The notes below the pieces were generated by a model. It saw only the letters and a program-made list of their open reading frames with translations. It made no database searches and was not told the origin of the DNA. Both the position numbers and the translations under genes were made by a program. Shown piece by piece: positions 1-5,114 of a DNA stretch of 5,785 nucleotides (position 1 is its first letter; every line of letters begins with the position of its first letter). This DNA comes from an uncultured Chitinophaga sp. Lineage in GTDB: Bacteria > Bacteroidota > Bacteroidia > Chitinophagales > Chitinophagaceae. The stretch spans positions 1 to 5,785 of the forward strand of contig NZ_CALNBI010000121.1 in assembly GCF_937874145.1 (NCBI RefSeq), in the 5' to 3' direction.

Positions 1-728
1 TTGTATTTATGGTTGTCCATGAGCCAGTCGAATTGCTTGAACGCGGTCATGAGCGCTTCGAAATCATACCCTTCCGGCACATATACCTTGGTGACGTTGC
101 GGCAGCCCAGGCCGAAATACAGCAGCGCATCGGAAGCCAATGCCTCCAGGTCGGCAGTTGTCTCGGAACCGGTGAGCACAGCCACGGACGTGCGGTTGCG
201 GCGGATGATGTGCGGGTATTTCGAGAAGTAATATTCGAAGTAGCGGGCGGAATTGTTGCTGCCGGTGGCGATGTAGGCGTCGCAGTCTTTGAGCACTTCC
301 CGGATTTCCGTGATTTCGCCGGCTTCGGGCGACCATTCCGCGATTTTGCCGATCAGGTGGGGAAGGAGCACGTCATCTTTGGAAGATAATTTCAGTTTGA
401 TGCGGTGCCCGGAGAGGAAGCCTGTCAGCCAGTCATGAAAGCCTACGAGCGGGATATTGCCGGCGGCCACGATGCCCACGTTTTTGGGGGAAGCCGGTTC
501 CCCGAAGCCCGGATACTGCGCTACCCAGGCTTCGAGCAGGGGGCGTTGCAGAAAATTATCCGCGATCTGTTGGATCGAAAGGTCCACAAATTCGGGGATA
601 AACCACCCGTTTTGATGGAAAGCCTTTTGTTTGGCCAAACGGAGGCGCTCGCGCTCTTCTTCCGTACCCTGTCCGTTCAGATAGGCCCCCAGGCGCTCCA
701 AAAGGGTGATTTTAGTAGTTACATTCAT
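1..728 (-). CDS. Acyl-CoA reductase, LuxC-like (3' end outside window)
   Basis: Translating the minus strand from the ATG at 728-726 gives 242 codons without a stop, running off the left edge. The protein begins MNVTTKITLLERLGAYL. It contains KNVGIVAAGNIPLVGFHD (about residues 82-99), ATGSNNSARYFEYYF (154-168), RRNRTSVAVL (176-185) and LYFGLGCRNVTKVYVP (203-218). This pattern fits the LuxC/acyl-CoA reductase branch of the aldehyde dehydrogenase fold. Cys209 in GLGCRNV sits where the acyl-thioester nucleophile is expected, and the ATGSNNS segment is a likely nucleotide-binding loop. Family members reduce acyl-CoA to the aldehyde with NAD(P)H. Their usual length is about 330-350 residues, so roughly the last 100 are missing here. 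The only other nearby ATG (724-722) is followed at once by TAA. It is transcribed divergently from the ferredoxin gene. The family call is fairly sure; the physiological substrate is unknown. Confidence 0.85.
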   Translation of the reverse strand, partial: MNVTTKITLLERLGAYLNGQGTEEERERLRLAKQKAFHQNGWFIPEFVDLSIQQIADNFLQRPLLEAWVAQYPGFGEPASPKNVGIVAAGNIPLVGFHDWLTGFLSGHRIKLKLSSKDDVLLPHLIGKIAEWSPEAGEITEIREVLKDCDAYIATGSNNSARYFEYYFSKYPHIIRRNRTSVAVLTGSETTADLEALASDALLYFGLGCRNVTKVYVPEGYDFEALMTAFKQFDWLMDNHKY

Positions 729-742
729 CTCCGGGAAAATAA

Positions 743-776
743 ATTGAGTATTTGAATTGAAGATATTTTATTTTTG
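743..776 (+). promoter_or_regulatory. Probable promoter for the ferredoxin gene
   Basis: TATTTTTG at 769-776 is a full match to the TAnnTTTG -7 box, 43 nt before the ferredoxin ATG. The upstream box is weaker: ATTG at 743-746 gives a 22 bp spacer, while a perfect TTTG at 751-754 would leave only 14 bp. The -7 box lies 3 bp from the opposing -7 box of the divergent gene. Confidence 0.35.
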
Positions 777-779
777 GAG

Positions 780-808
780 CAAAATTAATGGCTTACATCC
801 TAAACAAA
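780..808 (-). promoter_or_regulatory. Bacteroidetes-type promoter for the acyl-CoA reductase
   Basis: On the minus strand, TTTG (808-805) is followed after 17 bp by TAATTTTG (787-780). This matches the Bacteroidetes primary sigma consensus TTTG-N17-23-TAnnTTTG in both boxes and in spacing. Transcription would begin near 775, leaving a leader of about 45 nt before the ATG at 728. The leader has no well-spaced Shine-Dalgarno; GGAG directly abuts the start codon. Prediction from motif only. Confidence 0.5.
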
Positions 809-819
809 AAGTTTACAAT

Positions 820-1167
820 ATGGCAATTAAGATAACGGATGAATGTATCAACTGCGGAGCTTGTGAACCCGAATGCCCGAATAATGCGATTTACGAAGGT
901 GGCGTAGAGTGGGCGCTGTCCGACGGAACCACCGTAAAAGGAAGTTATGTAATGATGGACGGTTCCGAAATGGACGCCGATCAGCGGAATGCCCCTGTTG
1001 CTGTAGATACGTATTATATCGTTCCCAACAAATGCACCGAGTGCCAGGGTTTCCATGAAGAGCCCCAGTGCGCCGCCGTTTGCCCGGTGGATTGCTGCGT
1101 GCCCGACGAAATGTACCAGGAAACCGTTGACGAGCTTATGGCCAAGAAAGCCAAGCTGCACGTCTAG
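820..1167 (+). CDS. 2[4Fe-4S] ferredoxin, Alvin-like
   Basis: This 115-residue cytoplasmic electron carrier begins MAIKITDECINCGAC. The first cluster motif is C9-x2-C12-x2-C15-x3-C19-P. The second is C72-x2-C75-x8-C84-x3-C88-P, the expanded spacing typical of Allochromatium-type (Alvin) ferredoxins. About 50 residues (20-71) separate the motifs, far more than in the smallest bacterial ferredoxins. Two further cysteines follow at 92 and 93. The ATG at 820 is preferred over the in-frame ATG at 757, because the protein then opens with the usual ferredoxin N-terminus and the promoter elements stay non-coding. The gene is divergent from the acyl-CoA reductase and has its own terminator, so it is probably monocistronic. 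A role as electron donor to the reductase or another enzyme is inference; the cluster assignment is strong. Confidence 0.92.
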   Translation: MAIKITDECINCGACEPECPNNAIYEGGVEWALSDGTTVKGSYVMMDGSEMDADQRNAPVAVDTYYIVPNKCTECQGFHEEPQCAAVCPVDCCVPDEMYQETVDELMAKKAKLHV

Positions 1168-1185
1168 TTTTCCCGTCAAATTGAT

Positions 1186-1202
1186 ATTATTCAAAGAATA
1201 AT
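1186..1202. repeat. AT-rich inverted repeat
   Basis: ATTATTC (1186-1192) and GAATAAT (1196-1202) form a perfect 7 bp stem around an AAA loop, just after the ferredoxin stop. No T-run follows, so it is not a terminator by itself. It may stabilise the transcript's 3' end or be chance in AT-rich DNA. Confidence 0.4.
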
Positions 1203-1207
1203 CACGG

Positions 1208-1246
1208 AAAAAGGAAGTACCAGCGCAGGTTGGGGCTTCCTTTTTT
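1208..1246 (+). terminator. Intrinsic terminator after the ferredoxin gene
   Basis: AAAAAGGAAG (1208-1217) pairs with CTTCC plus the following T-run (1236-1246). Inner C1220-C1221 can pair with G1232-G1233 (a T-G wobble and an A/G mismatch in between), closing a loop of about 10 nt. Six T's follow CTTCC. The A-run on the left could also let it act on the opposite strand, but no gene converges here. Confidence 0.7.
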
Positions 1247-1248
1247 GT

Positions 1249-1255
1249 TATTTTG
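1249..1255 (+). promoter_or_regulatory. Possible -7 box just upstream of ddl
   Basis: TATTTTG lies 7 nt before the ddl ATG at 1263. It is one base short of TAnnTTTG. The only upstream partner is TTG at 1230-1232 (16 bp spacer). If used, transcription would start almost at the ATG. The terminator immediately upstream means ddl should need its own promoter, which favours this weak candidate. Confidence 0.3.
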
Positions 1256-1262
1256 CCGAACT

Positions 1263-2261
1263 ATGAAGAAAAACATCGCCCTCGTTGCGGGCGGCTATTC
1301 CGGGGAATATGTCATCTCCGTCCAAAGCGCCGCCGTTATTGAACGCAACATCGATCCCGCCCTCTACAACGTATATAAAATTATCATCACCCGCGAAGCG
1401 TGGACGTATACCGCGCCCGATGGCACCGCCGTGGAAGTCGACAAAAACGACTTCTCCCTGCGCACCGCCGAAGGCCAAATCCGGTTCGACGCGGTGTTTA
1501 TCGGCATCCACGGCACGCCCGGGGAAGACGGCCGCCTGCAGGGCTACTTCGAAATGCTCGGCATCCCCTACACCAGCTGCGGCATGGTGACTTCCGCGCT
1601 CACTTTCAATAAAAGCTACTGCAATAAAGTGGTGGCCGCGCTTGGCGTGGTGCGGGTCAGCAAATCCTACCACATCTTCCGCGACCAGCCCTATTTCCCC
1701 GCCGCCATCCTCAGCTACCTCCGCCTGCCCGTGTTCGTGAAGCCGGCCGAAGGCGGCAGCAGCATCGGGATGAGCAAGGTGAACAAGGCCGAAGAACTGG
1801 AAGAAGCCATTCAGAAGGCGTTCCGGGAAGACAGCCAGATCCTCATCGAAGAGTTCGTCAAAGGCACGGAAGTGACCTGTGGCGTGTTCCGCTCCCAGGG
1901 CGAGCTGAAAGTACTCCCGCTCACCGAGATCCGTTCCACCAAAGAATTCTTCGACTACGAAGCCAAATACACCCCCGGCGTTACCAACGAGGTGACGCCC
2001 GCCGAAATCCCGGAGGAAGCCGCCGCGCACATCCGCGAAGTGGCCCAGGATCTGTATAACCGCCTCAACTGCAAAGGGATCGTGCGGGCTGATTTCATCC
2101 TGGAAGAAGGCACCAACAACGTCTATTTCCTGGAAGTCAACACCATGCCCGGCCAAAGCGAAAATAGCCTCGTGCCCCAGCAGGTACGCGCCGCAGGCAT
2201 GACTTTACGGGAGTTTTACGGCATACTTATTGAAGGGTGCCTTGCTGCTGTTAATAAATAA
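1263..2261 (+). CDS. ddl: D-alanine--D-alanine ligase
   Basis: Cytoplasmic ATP-grasp enzyme that joins two D-alanines for the UDP-MurNAc-pentapeptide of peptidoglycan. The product is 332 residues, slightly longer than E. coli DdlB (306). Visible family signatures are the N-terminal GGYSGEYVIS (10-19) with the conserved Glu15, HGTPGEDG (83-90), the ATP-binding lysine and glycine loop FVKPAEGGSSIGMSKV (158-173), LIEEFVKGTEVTCG (194-207), the omega-loop FDYEAKY (230-236), the metal-binding VRADF (274-278) and EVNTMPG (291-297), and SLVPQQ (302-307). The tyrosine closing EAKY is kept, which fits D-Ala-D-Ala rather than D-Ala-D-lactate specificity. The start is the ATG at 1263; an in-frame TTG at 1230 lies inside the terminator hairpin. 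Only 15 nt separate it from the PASTA gene. The usual SxEHEVS at the N-terminus reads SGEYVIS here, a mild variant. Confidence 0.96.
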   Translation: MKKNIALVAGGYSGEYVISVQSAAVIERNIDPALYNVYKIIITREAWTYTAPDGTAVEVDKNDFSLRTAEGQIRFDAVFIGIHGTPGEDGRLQGYFEMLGIPYTSCGMVTSALTFNKSYCNKVVAALGVVRVSKSYHIFRDQPYFPAAILSYLRLPVFVKPAEGGSSIGMSKVNKAEELEEAIQKAFREDSQILIEEFVKGTEVTCGVFRSQGELKVLPLTEIRSTKEFFDYEAKYTPGVTNEVTPAEIPEEAAAHIREVAQDLYNRLNCKGIVRADFILEEGTNNVYFLEVNTMPGQSENSLVPQQVRAAGMTLREFYGILIEGCLAAVNK

Positions 2262-2264
2262 GCA

Positions 2265-2271
2265 TACTTTG
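2265..2271 (+). promoter_or_regulatory. Possible -7 box upstream of the PASTA gene
   Basis: TACTTTG sits in the 15 nt gap after ddl, 5 nt before the ATG at 2277. It is one base shorter than TAnnTTTG and no good -33 box is evident, so it may only be a leader motif within a ddl operon. Confidence 0.2.
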
Positions 2272-2276
2272 CTAAT

Positions 2277-3107
2277 ATGAAAATGTTCGATAATATAACA
2301 AAACGCTCCTTCGGCTTCAATCTGCTGGTGATAGGCGGGCTGATCATCCTCATGGGGATCATCTTCTTCCTTTCGCTTGGGTTCCTGACCCGCCACGGCG
2401 AGGAAGTGACGGTGCCGGATGTAAGAGGTAAAAGCATTGAAGACGCTACCTCCACCCTGGAAGCCCTGGGCTTCGACGTGGAAGTGCGCGACTCCATATA
2501 TATTGACACCATGCGCGCCCTGCTCGTTTATGAGCAGACCCCCGAGCGCGGCGATGTCGTAAAAAGCCACCGCACCATCTTCCTCACGGTCAACAAGCTC
2601 GTGCCGCCCATGGTGCCGATGCCCGATCTCGAAGGCCTGACTTACCGCAGCGCAGAAATGACGCTCCGCGCCCGCAGGCTCAACATCGGCGATACCATCT
2701 ACAAACCGGATTTCGCCACCAACACCGTGCTTGAACAACGCCTCAACGGCAAGCCCATCAAGCCCGGCACCGAAGTCCCCGAAGGCAGTAACATCACCCT
2801 GGTGCTTTCCAGCGGTACCGGCAGCATGGAAAACCCCGTGCCCGAAACCGTGGGGATGACCTACCTGGAGGCCCGTGAAGTACTCGCAGCAAGCAACCTC
2901 AACATCGGCACCGTACTGATCGACGGCGGCGTGGCCGACACACTCGGCGCTTTCGTATACCGCCAGTCGCCCCCGAGGCGCAACGGCCTGGGCGAGCTCA
3001 ACATGATCCGCGCCGGCGAAAGCATCGACCTGTGGCTCTCCGCCACCAAACCCGTGACCGACTCCCTGGCTGTACCTCCCCCGGCCCCGCCTGCATCGGA
3101 ATATTAA
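2277..3107 (+). CDS. Membrane-anchored triple PASTA-domain protein
   Basis: This 276-residue protein has a short basic N-terminus (about residues 1-14, with K8, K2 and R10), one hydrophobic segment (about 15-37, LLVIGGLIILMGIIFFLSLG), and then three PASTA repeats. PASTA1 spans about 43-107 and opens VTVPDVRGKSIEDA. PASTA2 spans about 111-178 and opens VPMPDLEGLTYRSAE. PASTA3 spans about 185-256 and opens NPVPETVGMTYLEA. A proline-rich tail (PPPAPP, 267-272) ends the protein. The expected topology is a single-pass anchor with the repeats in the periplasm. PASTA domains occur on penicillin-binding proteins and on Ser/Thr kinases, where they sense or bind peptidoglycan fragments. No kinase or transpeptidase domain is present, so this is a stand-alone binding or scaffold protein. 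Lying 15 nt after ddl, it probably belongs to the same envelope transcription unit. Either ATG (2277 or 2283) could start it; 2277 is used. Confidence 0.92.
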   Translation: MKMFDNITKRSFGFNLLVIGGLIILMGIIFFLSLGFLTRHGEEVTVPDVRGKSIEDATSTLEALGFDVEVRDSIYIDTMRALLVYEQTPERGDVVKSHRTIFLTVNKLVPPMVPMPDLEGLTYRSAEMTLRARRLNIGDTIYKPDFATNTVLEQRLNGKPIKPGTEVPEGSNITLVLSSGTGSMENPVPETVGMTYLEAREVLAASNLNIGTVLIDGGVADTLGAFVYRQSPPRRNGLGELNMIRAGESIDLWLSATKPVTDSLAVPPPAPPASEY

Positions 3108-3110
3108 TAT

Positions 3111-3118
3111 TAACTTTG
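3111..3118 (+). promoter_or_regulatory. -7 box upstream of the rhodanese gene
   Basis: TAACTTTG is a perfect TAnnTTTG match, placed between the PASTA stop (3107) and the rhodanese ATG (3133), followed by an A-rich leader. No TTTG is found 17-23 bp upstream in the GC-rich PASTA 3' end, so promoter strength is doubtful. It could give the rhodanese transcription independent of ddl-PASTA. Confidence 0.4.
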
Positions 3119-3132
3119 AAAAAAAACCAACA

Positions 3133-3441
3133 ATGGAAAATATTACTGTAGAAGACCTGAAAAAACGTATCGACAGCGGCGAACAGCTGAACCTGGTGGA
3201 CGTGCGCGAACCGCACGAAAACGCCGAATTCAACATCGGCGGCACTCTCGTTCCCCTCGGCGATATCCGCTCCATGGAGATCGAAGCGATCGAAGGGCTG
3301 AAAGACCAGGAAGTGATCGTGTATTGTCGCAGCGGTAACCGCAGCGGTCAGGCCGCCATGGTGCTCGAAACAATGGGCTTCTCCAACGTGAAGAACCTTA
3401 CAGGCGGAATGCTGAAATGGCAGGAAACTTTCGGGGCGTAA
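3133..3441 (+). CDS. Single-domain rhodanese-like protein
   Basis: This 102-residue protein is a complete single rhodanese domain with no signal peptide, so it is probably cytoplasmic. It carries the family landmarks LVDVREPHE (21-29), the active-site loop Cys65 in YCRSGNRSGQAA (64-75), and the C-terminal LTGGMLKW (89-96). The six-residue loop after Cys65 is typical of single-domain sulfurtransferases of the GlpE/PspE size class, which carry sulfur as a cysteine persulfide, for example from thiosulfate or to a downstream acceptor. Catalytic Cys is intact, so activity is likely; the true donor and acceptor are unknown. It follows the PASTA gene by 25 nt and is closed by a strong terminator, so it is the last gene of the plus-strand block, possibly with its own promoter. 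Confidence 0.93.
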   Translation: MENITVEDLKKRIDSGEQLNLVDVREPHENAEFNIGGTLVPLGDIRSMEIEAIEGLKDQEVIVYCRSGNRSGQAAMVLETMGFSNVKNLTGGMLKWQETFGA

Positions 3442-3466
3442 ACTATTTACAGGCACATGCCTTCCC

Positions 3467-3494
3467 GCCGGATGCACGCGCATCCGGCTTTTTT
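3467..3494 (+). terminator. Strong intrinsic terminator after the rhodanese gene
   Basis: GCCGGATGC (3467-3475) and GCATCCGGC (3480-3488) form a perfect 9 bp stem with a four-base ACGC loop, followed by six T's (3489-3494). It ends the plus-strand unit. The opposite strand lacks a U-tract at this hairpin, so it should not efficiently terminate the converging minus-strand operon that ends at 3507. Confidence 0.92.
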
Positions 3495-3506
3495 ATGGCC
3501 GGAACA

Positions 3507-3899
3507 TCAACCCTGGACCGGAACGATGGCCGTAGCCTCGATCTCAACCATCAGGTCGGGGTGGATGAGCGCGCTCACTTCCACCATGGTGGTAACGGGC
3601 CTGATGCCGCCGAAGAACTCCCCGTGCGCGCGGCCTACTTCTTCCCATTTCGAAATATCGGTAACGAACATACGCGTTCGTACCACGTCGTGCAGCGTGG
3701 CGCCGGCTTTCACCAATACCGCTTCGATTTTGGCGAGCGCGTGTTTGGTTTGTTCGTAAGGGTCGCCGGCGCCCACGATCTTGTCGCCGTCGGCCGATAC
3801 CGTTCCGGAAACTTCCACCACATTGCCGATCCTTACCGCGCGGGAATACCCGACTTTGGATTCCCAAACGGCGCCTGAACTGATGTTGAGTCGTTGCAT
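3507..3899 (-). CDS. Rid/YjgF-family protein without the canonical arginine
   Basis: This 130-residue protein has the size and pattern of the RidA/YjgF/YER057c/UK114 family, which forms trimers with ligand sites between subunits. Recognisable segments are VVEVSGTVSAD (27-37), DPYEQTKHALAKIEAVL (46-62), VVRTRMFVTDI (72-82), GGIRPVTTMVEV (97-108) and LMVEIEATAIV (116-126). RidA deaminates reactive enamines/imines using an arginine in a PAR motif near the C-terminus (Arg105 in E. coli). Here the aligned residues read P101-V102-T103, so the arginine is replaced by threonine. It therefore belongs with Rid subgroups of unknown or different activity, and imine deaminase function should not be assumed. 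The ATG at 3899 is chosen because it yields the normal N-terminus; an in-frame ATG at 3938 would add 13 odd residues and overlap the upstream gene. It lies 10 nt after the ATP-grasp gene, as the last gene of the operon. Confidence 0.9.
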   Translation of the reverse strand: MQRLNISSGAVWESKVGYSRAVRIGNVVEVSGTVSADGDKIVGAGDPYEQTKHALAKIEAVLVKAGATLHDVVRTRMFVTDISKWEEVGRAHGEFFGGIRPVTTMVEVSALIHPDLMVEIEATAIVPVQG

Positions 3900-3909
3900 A
3901 TCGTAGTTT

Positions 3910-5103
3910 TTAGTATTCGAAGAAGGAGCAGCTGCCACCCACCCAGTCCTGCGACTGGTTATAACTTACACCGATCATCTTGCCCTTGCTGAGCCGGGCG
4001 AGGTTCTGGGCGAGGATGGGAGCGGGTGCATCGTCGGGCCAGCAATACATGAGCCTGATTTCGCACTTGGCCGGGCCGGTGGGCGTTTCCACGGCAGGCG
4101 CGTATTCCACTTTTTCCTGCAGGATCCAGTTGCCGGGGTCGTTGATCTTTGCCACATCTTCCGGAGTTGGATCGATGATCACGCCCTGGCCCGCAAAGGA
4201 AAACAGGGGTTTCAGCACGAACTGGTCCAGCTGCTGCGGCAGCACGGGTATTTCGTCCAGGAACCAGGCTCTTGGCGCAAAGGGACCATGTATGTGGGGC
4301 AGGAGGTATTTACTGATGCGGTAATACCAGTTGGGGTGCGGCGCCCATTCTACGTCAAAGTCCTGCCGGAGATCGATGGGATTGCCCAGCTGTGGCCGCA
4401 TGTTTTCGAGGTCTTCGAAAATCACGCGGTTATATATCCGGCTGACGGGCCGCTTCTTGCCCTGCCTTTCAAAATACAGCTGCCGGCCGCTCTGCTTCAG
4501 TTCCGACACGCAAACCACCGGGATACCGAGCATCTCTTCCGTACACGCGAAATCTATCAGTGTTTTCTGTTGCAGCGGCAACACTTCCAACAGGATCGTT
4601 TCTTCCGGCGGCCTGGTCCCGACGATGGTACGGCGGAGCAGGTTGCGATAGGCGTTGAGGTCCAGACCTTTGCCCAGGTTCTCCAATCCCGAAGGTACGC
4701 TGGTATGCCGCCGGTATGCGGCAGCGAGCAATTGCTGGAACCCGAACAGGCTGGGGAACCCCTGCAGCTCGATGAGTTTGGGCGTGAGGGAGCCGTCTTC
4801 CCCACGCGTAACGGCAAAATCGATGATGATGAACTGCGGACGGGCATTCTCCCCGGGCACGTTGAATGCTTTGGGGATAGCCCCGGCAGTGAGGGTTTTG
4901 ATATCGGGCCGCGTAACTACCTGGAGGATTGCGTCGCCCGCTTCGAGGAGGCGGCTGGTCAGTTCACGGGGGATGAAAACGGGGGTTTCCGCTACGCGGA
5001 AGGAGGGCTCCACGCCGGAAGTGCCAGCCAGGTCTTTCAGCAGCTCCTGGTACCGGGCGGGAGAAAACGACTGGTTGTATGCGTGGCGGATATCGGGGAT
5101 CAT
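3910..5103 (-). CDS. ATP-grasp-type ligase, probably circularly permuted
   Basis: This 397-residue soluble protein has no signal peptide or membrane segment. I recognise an ATP-grasp-like pattern rather than a named enzyme. The C-terminal half has HPNWYYRISKYLLP (256-269), FLDEIP (281-286), a lysine plus glycine loop FVLKPLFSFAGQGV (295-308), WILQEKVEY (326-334) and KCEIRLMY (346-353). The N-terminal half has IIIDFAV (92-98) and KLIELQGFPSL (109-119), whose E-x-Q resembles the metal-binding ExN motif that normally closes an ATP-grasp domain. SRIYNRVIFEDL (221-232) recalls the IYRR-type motif of circularly permuted ATP-grasp proteins. Finding the E-x-Q before the lysine loop suggests permutation. 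Such enzymes activate a carboxylate as an acyl phosphate and join it to an amine. It lies 11 nt after an amidotransferase and 10 nt before a Rid gene, implying co-transcription and a shared pathway. Substrate unknown; a glutathionylspermidine-synthase-like fold is an alternative description. Confidence 0.7.
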   Translation of the reverse strand: MIPDIRHAYNQSFSPARYQELLKDLAGTSGVEPSFRVAETPVFIPRELTSRLLEAGDAILQVVTRPDIKTLTAGAIPKAFNVPGENARPQFIIIDFAVTRGEDGSLTPKLIELQGFPSLFGFQQLLAAAYRRHTSVPSGLENLGKGLDLNAYRNLLRRTIVGTRPPEETILLEVLPLQQKTLIDFACTEEMLGIPVVCVSELKQSGRQLYFERQGKKRPVSRIYNRVIFEDLENMRPQLGNPIDLRQDFDVEWAPHPNWYYRISKYLLPHIHGPFAPRAWFLDEIPVLPQQLDQFVLKPLFSFAGQGVIIDPTPEDVAKINDPGNWILQEKVEYAPAVETPTGPAKCEIRLMYCWPDDAPAPILAQNLARLSKGKMIGVSYNQSQDWVGGSCSFFEY

Positions 5104-5114
5104 GCGATTGATTT

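Noticed and set aside
9..755. Plus-strand open frames at 9-389 and 405-755
   Set aside because: They lie antisense to the acyl-CoA reductase, whose minus-strand frame is open throughout with clear family motifs. The plus-strand translations resemble no family.
757..819. Upstream ATG at 757 for the ferredoxin
   Set aside because: It would add 21 residues unlike ferredoxin and place the -7 boxes of both divergent promoters inside the coding region; the ATG at 820 gives the normal N-terminus.
1230..1262. Upstream TTG start for ddl
   Set aside because: It lies in the loop of the terminator hairpin and adds 11 residues before the standard MKKNIALVAGG start.
1248..2156. Long minus-strand open frame (302 codons) opposite ddl
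   Set aside because: An antisense shadow of a GC-rich gene: low-complexity, rich in Phe, Gly, His and Ala, with no recognisable domain.
2205..3275. Long minus-strand open frame (356 codons) opposite the PASTA gene
   Set aside because: It spans the 3' end of ddl, all of the PASTA gene and half of the rhodanese gene in antisense; no domain, and the plus-strand families are unambiguous.
3451..3462. Small palindrome AGGCACATGCCT as a terminator for the minus-strand operon
   Set aside because: The stem is only 5 bp with a 2-base loop and there is no T-run on the minus strand.
3900..3938. N-terminal extension of the Rid protein from an ATG at 3938
   Set aside because: It would overlap the ATP-grasp stop codon and add 13 residues not found in the 125-130 residue Rid family.
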